DNA of 64,000 bases from Rhodovibrionaceae bacterium (GTDB lineage: Bacteria; Pseudomonadota; Alphaproteobacteria; Kiloniellales; DSM-21159): NCBI GenBank assembly GCA_028279885.1, contig JANQMX010000057.1, positions 1-64,000 on the forward strand, read 5' to 3'. Shown piece after piece: positions 17,101-24,632 of this stretch (its first letter is position 1; every line of letters starts with the position of its first letter). The notes beneath the pieces are model-generated. The model worked only from the letters and a program-made list of their open reading frames with translations. It was not told the origin of the DNA and did not search any database. Position numbers and translations under genes: made by a program.

Positions 17101-17661
17101 CTATTCCAGCCTCCACTGAAATAGACTTATTCCGCCCTTCTTGTTCTTGGGTGAAAGAGTTAGGCAGTAATTACTAGGGAGTGTTCTCTCGTTGTCGACG
17201 AGTCTGTATGCGACCCTGTTGCGCGGAAGTGCTGGCTCGAAGCCTCGTCGCCTCATGCACTTGACCACATTCGGCAGCGTGTCCTTGACAATATAGGCCT
17301 CGCTCTCACAGAGGCTACCTCTCCTTGTTGTTTTGATGCCGCAATCCCTCTCCACATCCCTGTTTATATATGTCTTCTCGGGGTTCTTCACATTAAGAAA
17401 CCAAATGTGATCTTCTTCGTAGTAATCATTCATCGTTAGATAACCCCTCTCATGCATGCAATCGAGGATGGGCCCATTGATGAAAGGGACAAGTTCCCCG
17501 CTGGAGTAGAAGTTGCCTCCACACAGGCCCCAGTCTCGTCGCTCGTCTTCCAGCGTGGCATTGTGCTTTCGAAAATATGTCGCCTCTCGGTAGCCACAGG
17601 CCTGAAGGCCGAACAAGACAAGAAGCAGAACGAGGAGTAGATTCTTTCGAAAGTGGGTCAT
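17101..17661 (-). CDS. Hypothetical lipoprotein
   Basis: A 186-residue protein with a short basic N-terminus, a hydrophobic stretch (LLLVLLLVLFG) and a lipobox LQAC, so it is probably a lipid-anchored envelope protein. The mature part contains several further cysteines that could form disulfides. I do not recognise the family. It lies 6 nt downstream of the caspase-like gene on the same strand and is likely co-transcribed. Composition is less GC-rich than the metabolic genes on either side, which suggests transfer. Confidence 0.6.
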   Translation of the reverse strand: MTHFRKNLLLVLLLVLFGLQACGYREATYFRKHNATLEDERRDWGLCGGNFYSSGELVPFINGPILDCMHERGYLTMNDYYEEDHIWFLNVKNPEKTYINRDVERDCGIKTTRRGSLCESEAYIVKDTLPNVVKCMRRRGFEPALPRNRVAYRLVDNERTLPSNYCLTLSPKNKKGGISLFQWRLE

Positions 17662-17667
17662 AGGACT

Positions 17668-18996
17668 TCACCTGCAATCTGAGCGAAAACCAACGACAAA
17701 GCTTCCATCGGCCTCCCGCAAACATCCCTTTGCGTCGACGTATCGCCCTTTGGAGACAGCTGATGGCGCCCGACCGGGCATGGCTTGATCCTGTTCATCG
17801 TCGCGCGCCCGGCGTTGCAAATCCGCCTTCTCGCCACCAGTCACCAGTGTCTCCGCCTGGTAGCTTGCTTCGTCTCGGATCAACTGGCCGAAGATGAAGC
17901 CCTCGCGTCCACTGAAGGTGATGCGAAACCAGTTGGAGCCCTTGACCTTGCCGGTCACTGTGACCGCTTGTCCAGCGTCGAGGGTGTCGACTTTCTCGAA
18001 GCGGGTGGCCGGGCCGGCGCGGACATTGGCGCGGGTCGTGACCCGGTAGGGAGCCTCCATCTCCTCGACCTCGAACATCAGCTCTCGTTCCTCCTCATCG
18101 GGTGGCAGGGCGACCTGCTGCCGTGCCCGGAGCGATTCGGAAAAGACACCCACCGCGACCTTCGTTTCACTGGTGGTGGATTGTTTACTTGGCGCCGCCG
18201 GCGCCTGTCGCGATTGCCTGAAAGCTATTCGGGGAACGACGGAGGATTCGACGTATGGCTGTTGTTCGCGCCCGGAACTCTGGTAGACCTTGAGGGTAAC
18301 ATCGTTAAATAGCTGGACGATCAGCTCGTCCGAGCTGTCCAGCTCTTCGGCCAGTGCCTCCGTGTAGGGGCTGTAGCCACCGATCGGACCCGGGTCCGCG
18401 ACGCCGCCCGGGGCAGTGGCATAGGCGATCAGCGTGCCGGGCGGCGCCTGCATCGGCGCCAGCCCTGTCCCTTCTCCCGGGTTCTTGAAGCGCTTCTCGA
18501 ACGGATTGTTGCGGCACGCATCCAGTACGATGATGTTCATCCTTGTACCGGCGTGCTCCATGCGCAGCAGCACGCTCCATGCGCCCACGCCATTGATCTG
18601 AACGTCCGGCTCGTCAGCGATCTCCGCGTCGATCGGGATCATGTAGTTGCGCCCGCGGACCTGCATGCCATGACCTGAGTAGTAGAAGAAACCGACGGCG
18701 TCCGAGGCCTCCCTCAGGCGCTGGCCGAATTCATCGATCAGCCGCCTCATCCGCTTCCAGTCGACGTCGGTATCCGTGATCACGTCGAAACCGAGGCGGT
18801 CGAGAGTGCCGGCCATCAAGGCGGCGTCGCGCGGCGAGCTGTCCAGCGGCGCCTCCGGATAGGCGCCGTTGCCGATGACCAGGGCAATGCGCGTTTCCGC
18901 CAGGGCGCCGTCCGCCAACAGTAATAGCCCGGCCAGAAGCAGGCACAACCGGCCAATCACTCCGCTTCCCCGACGTTTGTTGTGGGTCACTGGCAT
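17668..18996 (-). CDS. Secreted caspase-like (C14) peptidase with SH3 domain
   Basis: A 442-residue protein. A Sec signal (LCLLLAGLLLLADGALA) is followed by a caspase p20-like domain starting TRIALVIGNGAYPEAPLDSS, with the catalytic His in FFYYSGHGMQ and the catalytic Cys in LDACRNNPF. Around residues 305-365 lies a bacterial SH3-type domain (VTTRANVRAGPATRFEKVD). Such caspase homologs cleave after basic residues or act in signalling; SH3 domains often bind cell-wall peptides. It is exported, so it probably acts in the periplasm. It sits in a short cluster of exported proteins (17.1-19.5 kb) between the tRNA-fMet fragment and the possible second copy of its end. Confidence 0.85.
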   Translation of the reverse strand: MPVTHNKRRGSGVIGRLCLLLAGLLLLADGALAETRIALVIGNGAYPEAPLDSSPRDAALMAGTLDRLGFDVITDTDVDWKRMRRLIDEFGQRLREASDAVGFFYYSGHGMQVRGRNYMIPIDAEIADEPDVQINGVGAWSVLLRMEHAGTRMNIIVLDACRNNPFEKRFKNPGEGTGLAPMQAPPGTLIAYATAPGGVADPGPIGGYSPYTEALAEELDSSDELIVQLFNDVTLKVYQSSGREQQPYVESSVVPRIAFRQSRQAPAAPSKQSTTSETKVAVGVFSESLRARQQVALPPDEEERELMFEVEEMEAPYRVTTRANVRAGPATRFEKVDTLDAGQAVTVTGKVKGSNWFRITFSGREGFIFGQLIRDEASYQAETLVTGGEKADLQRRARDDEQDQAMPGRAPSAVSKGRYVDAKGCLREADGSFVVGFRSDCR

Positions 18997-19017
18997 TTCC
19001 CGTCCCCGCGATGACCA

Positions 19018-19467
19018 TCACTTTTTCGTTAGGGCCGCGACCAGCTCGCTCGGATCGGGAAACTGGTCGCGCTCGTAGAACTCTGTGCCGCTCGGCTTGA
19101 CGACCATGATCACGCCGCCGTCCAGACGCTTGTCGTTCTTGATTTCGATCTCGGGCCCGCGGGTATCGATGACCAGGCCCCCGTAGACGATCTCCCGACG
19201 CAGTGCCAGCACGGCATCGGCCAGGTAGGGCAAGAGCACGGCGCCCGCGAAGATGAAGACGAGCGGAACGCCCTTCTCGCCCTTGGCAGACTTGATCGAA
19301 CCTTCAAACAAGAGGTTTCGCTGGACCGTCTCGCGGTGAGCGATAGGCACACGCCACACGAACCCGATCGGCGCCTCCTGGGCGGATTTGGCAGGCGAGA
19401 CTTCAAGCTGGAGCAGCGAGCCCGTAGCAACCAACGGGAGTGCCCCGACGAACGCGCGCCTCGTCAT
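19018..19467 (-). CDS. Hypothetical exported protein
   Basis: A 149-residue protein with a TAT-like or Sec-like N-terminus (MTRRAFVGALPLVATGSLL). The later IFAGAVLLPYLADAVLAL stretch could be a membrane segment or an amphipathic helix. No family recognised. The start at 19467 is preferred to an upstream extension that runs through a 21-bp DNA repeat. It precedes the caspase-like gene by 21 nt on the same strand, so a shared operon and function are likely; it may be a partner or regulator of the peptidase. Confidence 0.55.
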   Translation of the reverse strand: MTRRAFVGALPLVATGSLLQLEVSPAKSAQEAPIGFVWRVPIAHRETVQRNLLFEGSIKSAKGEKGVPLVFIFAGAVLLPYLADAVLALRREIVYGGLVIDTRGPEIEIKNDKRLDGGVIMVVKPSGTEFYERDQFPDPSELVAALTKK

Positions 19468-19550
19468 TTCGATCACGATCCGCCCTCCCAGCAAAGCACG
19501 AAGGTCGAGCCTGAGCCTAGCCCCGCACCTGACGTTCAGCTCATCCAGAT

Positions 19551-19590
19551 TGTAGAACCGTACATCTTTATTGTAGAACCGTACATCTTT
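19551..19590. repeat. Tandem 21-bp repeat upstream of the caspase operon
   Basis: TGTAGAACCGTACATCTTT occurs twice, separated by AT (period 21, two helical turns), about 85-125 bp upstream of the exported-protein start. The spacing suits a pair of regulator-binding sites on one DNA face. Only two copies are present, so it is not a CRISPR array. Confidence 0.6.
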
Positions 19591-19656
19591 CGCGGGAAGG
19601 CCCTTGTGGCGATCGTCACAAATCGCAAGGCCGCAATCACACTCGCTTTTTCTCAA

Positions 19657-20905
19657 GCCTCATCGCTCGCCGATGTCCCTTTTCTTCAGCAAACCAAGCG
19701 AGCCGACGCGTAGAGCGGGATATGCCCCCCCCCAACCTGGGGCCTGAAGGCTTCCCCGAGCATTGCCCAGCAGCCTCCCTCTCCAGGGCCAGCACCCGCT
19801 GGTCGGCTCTTAGCCAATAGCGGTCTCTTAGACTTCGTTATCGAAGAACGGGTAGATCCCCTTTATTGCGAGCAAAAGACTAAGAGCTACCGTCATTGTC
19901 TTGCAAAGAGTTAGCTCCAACCCAGCCCATTCGATGATAGGGCCACAACTCATCGTTGGAAGATCTACTGGACGTATCGATTTGTTACGGCCACTTCGTT
20001 GCCAATATTCGTCGGTGTGTTCAATGGTGTTTTGTATCTGATGCCAATCAGGGACGGCGTCATCGAACACCTTGATTTAGTTTGAGATATACGATGCTTG
20101 ACATGCCAAGTCAGCAGCTTTTCGAAGCTGGGCGATCGCGGTGACGAGGAAGTGGAAGTCCGCTATCTGCTCCAGGACGAATTCAGGTATTTCCGGTTCG
20201 TCGCGTTCTAGTCGCTTGACCTGAAGCTCGATCGCCCAGCAGGCAAGGCATCTCGATTCCTCCTAGCATGTAATCTGCTGCTTTCTGTCCATACCAAGCA
20301 TCGTAGACGCGTCTAGAGGCTGCAGGTAAGGCCGCTTCGGGTCATCCACGGACTTTGCGGCTGTTCGGCCGTTCGATCGGCTGTCTCTTGGAAAGCGGAC
20401 AATGCCGGAGTTGGTCGAGGTGGCGGCGACTTAGCTGAACTGCCTGCTATCGAGCGAGGCGGACGAGGCCGACCGGCAGCGCTCTTTTCCCTGCTCCGGC
20501 TGCTTCCGCCGTGCTTCCAGGCACAGAAAAGCGGCTCGGCCTTTTGTGGCTAATCCGTTGATATAATTGGTTGCGGGGGCTGGCAACCATCGTCAGCAGC
20601 ACGGGCTTTTCCAAACGGCAGCATAGTGATCAAACATCACCCATACCCACTTTTGGATATGTACACCCATATCCGACCTTAGAGGCGCAAGGCCTTCTTG
20701 GGAATACTGAGTTCGCCAATTCAGGCCAGCAAGACTAGCGAGTCGGGACACCCGAACCCACGCTTGTGATACCTCCAATAGTCCAATAACATCAATGAGT
20801 TAAGCTAGTCATATCGAATCTATTTCAAAATCAAGAAGTTAGCGCGATCCATTGCCCGTTGGCTGAACTTGGTTTCTTGACAGCTAGGCCATACACCACT
20901 AAATT
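19657..20905. other. Long interval without convincing genes
   Basis: About 1.2 kb of lower-GC DNA. A minus-strand frame at 19828-20070 (80 aa, with a hydrophobic segment TMTVALSLLLAIKGIYPFF) is the only one with protein-like features; I do not recognise it. The 13-mer TGGTTGCGGGGGC at 20568-20580 repeats the tRNA-fMet acceptor end in the same orientation as at 16558. The rest looks like decayed DNA. Confidence 0.4.
20568..20580 (-). repeat. tRNA-fMet acceptor-end 13-mer, possible second att core
   Basis: This matches the last 13 bases of the tRNA-fMet fragment at 16558-16570, in the same orientation, 4.0 kb away. Together they could bracket a small element carrying the caspase-like operon. 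It is short and forms part of a local GGTTGC/GCAACC inverted repeat, so chance is possible. Confidence 0.3.
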
Positions 20906-20921
20906 CCGGAAACGTTACCGG
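20906..20921. promoter_or_regulatory. Near-palindromic operator of the toxin-antitoxin pair
   Basis: CCGGAAACGTTACCGG is a 16-bp imperfect palindrome ending 14 bp before the antitoxin start. Toxin-antitoxin operons are commonly autoregulated through such sites. Confidence 0.45.
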
Positions 20922-20935
20922 ATGAGACTACGGCA

Positions 20936-21256
20936 GTGGGACAGTCGAAATTAACGAATCGGGCGAAGGGCCGGGTAGCACGTCATCGCACCAGAGTCGC
21001 GGCTAGCGGTTCAAAACGGGTCGAAGTTACAGTTCCGAGCCGCGATGCGGCACTTGTTAAAGCTATCGCGGGCGCCCTGCGCTCCGGCGGTGAGAACGCG
21101 AAGCGTATCAGGGATTCCCTCCAGCCAATCGTTTCTTCGTCGAAGGCGAAGACTGGGTCGGAGTTAGTAGCGTTTTTTCGCAGGTCACCCCTTGTTGGCG
21201 CTGATCTGCAGGTTGAACGAGATGAATCAACCGGCCGCTCCGCTGAACTCGCCTGA
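20936..21256 (+). CDS. Antitoxin partner of the PIN-domain toxin
   Basis: A 106-residue protein with a basic N-terminus (NRAKGRVARHRTRVAASGSKR) and an RVEVTVPSRDAALVKAIAGALR segment resembling the DNA-binding part of small antitoxins. A polar tail follows (LQVERDESTGRSAELA), which may wrap the toxin. It starts with GTG at 20936. Its stop overlaps the toxin ATG (TGATG), the usual coupling in type II modules. It should neutralise the VapC-like toxin and repress the operon through the palindrome just upstream. Confidence 0.7.
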   Translation: MGQSKLTNRAKGRVARHRTRVAASGSKRVEVTVPSRDAALVKAIAGALRSGGENAKRIRDSLQPIVSSSKAKTGSELVAFFRRSPLVGADLQVERDESTGRSAELA

Positions 21257-21690
21257 TGCCCTTCCTTCTTGATACCAACATTGTTAGCGAAACGGTGAAA
21301 GTGAAGCCTGAGCCTCGTGTGCTTGAGTGGCTTGAACGGCAGTCGCCATCGGAGCTGTTTCTCGCATCACAGACGATCGGCGAGCTTGTTCGCGGAGCAT
21401 TCAAGGTCAAGGAAAAGGCGCGACGGGAACGCTTCATCAAGTGGATTGAAGATGACCTTAGCCAACAGTTCGAGAACCGGATCCTTGCTTTCGACCATGC
21501 CGCAGCCCGGATCTGGGGTCAGTTGATGGGCGACGGCGATCGTAAAGGACAAACTCCGTCTGCTGCCGACACCCAAATCGCAGCCGTCGCCATTGATCGG
21601 GAGCTGATCCTGGTAACCCGGAATGTGAAAGACTTTGAGCGATTTGATCTGGACGTTCTGAACCCTTGGGAAGCTAGCGTTGATGACTGA
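21256..21690 (+). CDS. PIN-domain toxin (VapC/FitB-like ribonuclease)
   Basis: A 144-residue PIN protein. It has LLDTNIVSE (first Asp), TIGELVRG (Glu), SAADTQIAAVA (third acidic cluster) and VTRNVKDFERFDLDVLNPW at the end, giving the expected Mg2+-binding acidic set. VapC toxins cut RNA, usually tRNA or rRNA loops. It is coupled to the antitoxin and sits near the end of the first island block, where stabilisation modules are common. Its 3' end overlaps the start of the frameshifted defence gene. Confidence 0.88.
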   Translation: MPFLLDTNIVSETVKVKPEPRVLEWLERQSPSELFLASQTIGELVRGAFKVKEKARRERFIKWIEDDLSQQFENRILAFDHAAARIWGQLMGDGDRKGQTPSAADTQIAAVAIDRELILVTRNVKDFERFDLDVLNPWEASVDD

Positions 21691-22087
21691 AGCCACTTTT
21701 TCATTGGAGGCAATCGAAAAGCCTTCCAAATGGCCCAGCGCCAATGCACGTCTCTTGGGGATCGGCGCAGGATTGCCTGTCAATCCGCTGGACCGCCTGG
21801 CCAACTTTAGCGCCGACGACTTCGAAAATGGGCTGATGGATATCTGCGGTCAAAGCTGCAAGGTGTCGATGACGTTCAACAACGTGGCGGCGCCGGCGAC
21901 AAGGGTCGGGACATAGTTGTCTGGTTTGACCCGCCCGCGTCACCCTCACGCCACTGGCATCTTTATCAGTGCAAGCGCTACGCGAATGCACTCGGATCAG
22001 AAGGCGATCGCCGAGATTGCTAAAGTGCTCTATTACAGCTTCCAGTGCGAGCTGGATGAGGGCCGAAAATTTATTGACTTCAGATAG
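21683..22087 (+). pseudogene. Frameshifted REase-fold defence protein (ABC-3C-like) remnant
   Basis: The first frame (ATG at 21683) reads ATFSLEAIEKPSKWPSANAR...GAGLPVNPLDRLANFSADDFE. After a frame break near 21830, the next readable frame (from 21871) gives VQQRGGAGDKGRDIVVWFDPP...HLYQCKRYANALG. After another break near 21993 it continues KAIAEIAKVLYYSFQ and soon stops. GDKGRDIVVW with YQCK is the D...QxK nuclease signature of Mrr/REase-like domains. The N-terminal block is one I associate with ABC-three-component anti-phage proteins. The C-terminal remainder is absent, lost against repeat copy 2. Confidence 0.65.
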
Positions 22088-22140
22088 TTACGAGAAAGCC
22101 CGGTCAAGCTTGGCTAGCACGATACCCCCTCGTGACTACT

Positions 22141-22247
22141 CCCACTCCATTGTTTCCGAGCTCTCTAAGGCATTGAAAACGCTACGCTTAGACGTGCGTC
22201 AATTCGCGGATACCGTCAGCCGTACCATCGGAAATCTAAGGTGTTGA
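22141..22247 (+). repeat. Dispersed 107-bp repeat, copy 2
   Basis: Same length and orientation as the other copies, beginning CCCACTCCATTGTTTCCGAG and preceded by ACT. Similarity to copy 4 continues past the end: a block with TACGGCTTGCACGACCACAC here matches TACGGCATGCACGCCCGCAT after copy 4. The full unit may therefore be near 180 bp. It separates the guanidino/defence block from the beta-oxidation block. Confidence 0.85.
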
Positions 22248-22430
22248 GAAATAGAGTATGTTTCCAATGCGCTACGGCTTGCACGACCACACAGGCATAG
22301 CCAATTCGAGTGACTTTTTCTAAGCGCCCTGGAGGATACGTCACCTCGATTGCCTGTCCTGGGGCTGCCGACCGCCCTTGATAGCGCCACCGTAAGCGAG
22401 TTGCGAACTCACCCATTAGCTCAACGCTCA

Positions 22431-22562
22431 TCACGCAAAACCGTTTTGGTCGAGCAGATCCTCGACATCACGAAATGACAGCGTGAACCGGCTATAGAGC
22501 CACACCGCATGTTGAATGATCTCGGGCGAGAAACGATGACGCTTGAATGAAATCGGGATCAT
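22431..22562 (-). pseudogene. IS6-family transposase N-terminal remnant
   Basis: A 43-codon frame whose product (SFKRHRFSPEIIQHAVWLYS...FTLSFRDVEDLL) matches the start of IS6-family DDE transposases. It ends at a stop where the helix-turn-helix and catalytic domain should follow. It lies directly beside repeat copy 2. No terminal inverted repeats were found. Confidence 0.75.
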
Positions 22563-22679
22563 GCGCAGACGGTACCGGCCCCCGCCCCCTCCGGCCATCG
22601 ACTCAACGTGTCAATGCCGATCCACCATGTCGCCCCGCTTTAGCTCAGGGAGAGCTTGCCGTCGCCGGAGAAGAGTGGC

Positions 22680-23441
22680 CTACACCATCATGCCGGCATC
22701 CACCACGAGCACATGGCCGGTAATCGCGCTGGCTCCCGCGATCAGGAACATGATGGCCTCCGCGACCTCATGGGCTTCGACGCGCCGCTTCAAAAGCGCG
22801 GCCTCACGCATCATCGCCTTGCGTTCTTCCGTCCAGCCATCCGTCCAAGGCGTGACCGTGTTGCCTGGCGCAACGGCGTTGACCCGGACTTTCGGCGCCA
22901 GCGCCCGGGCCAGGCTTTGCGTCAGACTGACCAGACCGCTCTTGCTCGCCGCATAGGCGATGCTGCTGCCTTGTCGGCCAAGTCCGGCGATGGACGCCAC
23001 GTTGACGATGGCCCCGCCGGTCGCGCGCAAAGCCTCCGAGGCCGCATGGGCGCAGCGGAATGGACCGATTAGATTGGTGCTCAGAAGCGTCTGCCAGAAA
23101 TCCTCCGTCATGCGGTCGAGTTCTCGCGGCGGAATCGGTACGGGTGTACCGGGCGTTCCGGCATTGTTGACCAGGCCGTCGAGTCCGCCGAGGCTGTCGA
23201 TCGCGCCCTGCACCATCGCCTCGGCCTCGCCTGGCGCGGCTACACTGCCCGGCGCGGCGATCACGTCAAGCCCCGCCCGGCGCAGCGCCTCGACCTCGGT
23301 CGGCCCGCGGTCGTCGTCGGACAAGTGATTGAGCGCGACCCGGGCGCCGGCTCGTGCGAGCAGGCTGGCTGCAGCCAGCCCGATGCCGGAAGCGGCGCCG
23401 GTTACCAGCACGCGTCGGCCGTTCAGATCCGCCGAAATCAT
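22680..23441 (-). CDS. Short-chain dehydrogenase/reductase
   Basis: A classical SDR of 253 residues. It has LVTGAASGIGLAAASLLA (nucleotide-binding TGxxxGIG), NNAGTPG, the catalytic Ser in IVNVASIAGLG, Tyr-Lys in YAASKSGLVSL, and an APGNTVTPW cap. ATG at 23441 (MISADLNG) fits the family start; an upstream extension would overlap the LacI gene. It lies 25 nt after the LacI regulator on the same strand and is probably co-transcribed. It would oxidise or reduce an alcohol/ketone with NAD(P); substrate unknown, possibly feeding a beta-keto acid to the BKACE enzyme. Confidence 0.9.
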   Translation of the reverse strand: MISADLNGRRVLVTGAASGIGLAAASLLARAGARVALNHLSDDDRGPTEVEALRRAGLDVIAAPGSVAAPGEAEAMVQGAIDSLGGLDGLVNNAGTPGTPVPIPPRELDRMTEDFWQTLLSTNLIGPFRCAHAASEALRATGGAIVNVASIAGLGRQGSSIAYAASKSGLVSLTQSLARALAPKVRVNAVAPGNTVTPWTDGWTEERKAMMREAALLKRRVEAHEVAEAIMFLIAGASAITGHVLVVDAGMMV

Positions 23442-23466
23442 CGCTACCGTCCTTCCTCCGCTTGGC

Positions 23467-24477
23467 TTAGGCGCTTTCGCGCACGACCACGTCGATCCCG
23501 ACGTCGACACGGACAGCTGACCGACCCGGATCGGCGAGCCGAGCTATGATATGTGCGGCCAGTTCCTGCCCGATGCGGTCGTGCGCCGGCCGCAGCGTCG
23601 TCAAGGCCGGCACCGTATAGCCGGCGAACTCCAAGTCGCCGTAGCCCACGACGGCTATCCTTTCCGGGACCGAAAGTTCCAAGCGCTGCGCCTCGAACAG
23701 CGCACCCATGGCCAGCGCATCTCCCGAAAAGGCGATGCCGTCGGGCGGCCCGCCGTCCAGGTCGATCAGGCAGCGGATCGCGTCTGCGCCGGCTCCGGCG
23801 GTTCGGTCCACCGCCCTCAGGTGCCGCGCACGTGCATCGTCGGTAACCGAGACGGTCTGCAGAAAGGCCCCTGCCCGTGCCGCCGCGCGCGGATCAACGG
23901 CATTGGGCGGGGTGACGTAGACAAGGTCGCGGCAGCCGCGTCGCAGCAAGGTTTGAGCCGCTAGCCGACCAGCCTCCGCGTTGCTGAAACCGACCGCGCT
24001 GTCCACGGGATGGCCGTCGATATCCCACATCTCGAACACGGGGCAGTTCGCACCGGCCAACAGGGCAAGCACCCGGCGGGAGTGGTTCAGCCCGGTGACA
24101 ACCATCGCGGCCGGTTTCCAGTGCAGCATCGCCTCGAGGATCCGCGCCTCGCGCGTGTCGTCGTATTCGTGAAAGCCCGGCATCGTGCGCAGCCCTGCGC
24201 GTTCCAGCCCCTCCGACAGAACCTGAAAACTGCGCGCGAAGAAGGCGTTCGCCATCGACGGCATGACCACACCGACCAGTGGCGCACAGGTCGCGGACAA
24301 GCTGCCGGCAATGGGACTGGGGGTATAGCCCAGCCGAGCGGCGGCACGTTGCACCCGGTCCCGCGTGCCAGGCGAAACGCTGTCGGGTGCCCGCAAGGCC
24401 CGCGAGACGCTGGCGAGCGAAACGCCGGCCAGCTTGGCGACATCGGCCATACGCGCTGCGGCGAAGGTATCGGACAT
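23467..24477 (-). CDS. LacI family transcriptional regulator
   Basis: A 336-residue regulator. The N-terminal helix-turn-helix is ADVAKLAGVSLASVSRALRAP (residues ~11-30) with the hinge RVQRAAARLGYTPSPIAGSL, followed by a periplasmic-binding-like sensor domain (LVGVVMPSMANAFFARSF, then AFSGDALAMGALFEAQRL). It is divergent from the BKACE gene, with perfect palindromes in between, and heads an operon with the SDR. It probably represses both directions until an inducer binds. Confidence 0.93.
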   Translation of the reverse strand: MSDTFAAARMADVAKLAGVSLASVSRALRAPDSVSPGTRDRVQRAAARLGYTPSPIAGSLSATCAPLVGVVMPSMANAFFARSFQVLSEGLERAGLRTMPGFHEYDDTREARILEAMLHWKPAAMVVTGLNHSRRVLALLAGANCPVFEMWDIDGHPVDSAVGFSNAEAGRLAAQTLLRRGCRDLVYVTPPNAVDPRAAARAGAFLQTVSVTDDARARHLRAVDRTAGAGADAIRCLIDLDGGPPDGIAFSGDALAMGALFEAQRLELSVPERIAVVGYGDLEFAGYTVPALTTLRPAHDRIGQELAAHIIARLADPGRSAVRVDVGIDVVVRESA

Positions 24478-24489
24478 GAGCTTGTCATA

Positions 24490-24501
24490 GAAAACGTTTT
24501 C
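24490..24501. promoter_or_regulatory. LacI-type operator palindrome
   Basis: GAAAACGTTTTC is a perfect 12-bp palindrome with the central CG typical of LacI/GalR operators. It lies 13 bp from the LacI start and in the divergent promoter region toward the BKACE gene. Confidence 0.7.
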
Positions 24502-24514
24502 AGTAAACTACTGA
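24500..24514. promoter_or_regulatory. Second inverted repeat beside the LacI operator
   Basis: TCAGTA-AAC-TACTGA overlaps the end of the LacI-type palindrome by two bases. It could be a site for another regulator or part of an extended operator. Confidence 0.4.
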
Positions 24515-24632
24515 TATTTCATATTTACGGATTAAAATCAAATTTTTATAATCTAACTCTACTTAGAAAACGAGTGCTAAATCTAGCCGAGTGGCTGGCA
24601 GCGGATGGCTACGGTGCCAAGCGGAGAAATTG

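Noticed and set aside
19551-19590. Start of a CRISPR array
   Set aside because: Only two 19-bp units with a 2-bp gap; no spacers and no cas genes.
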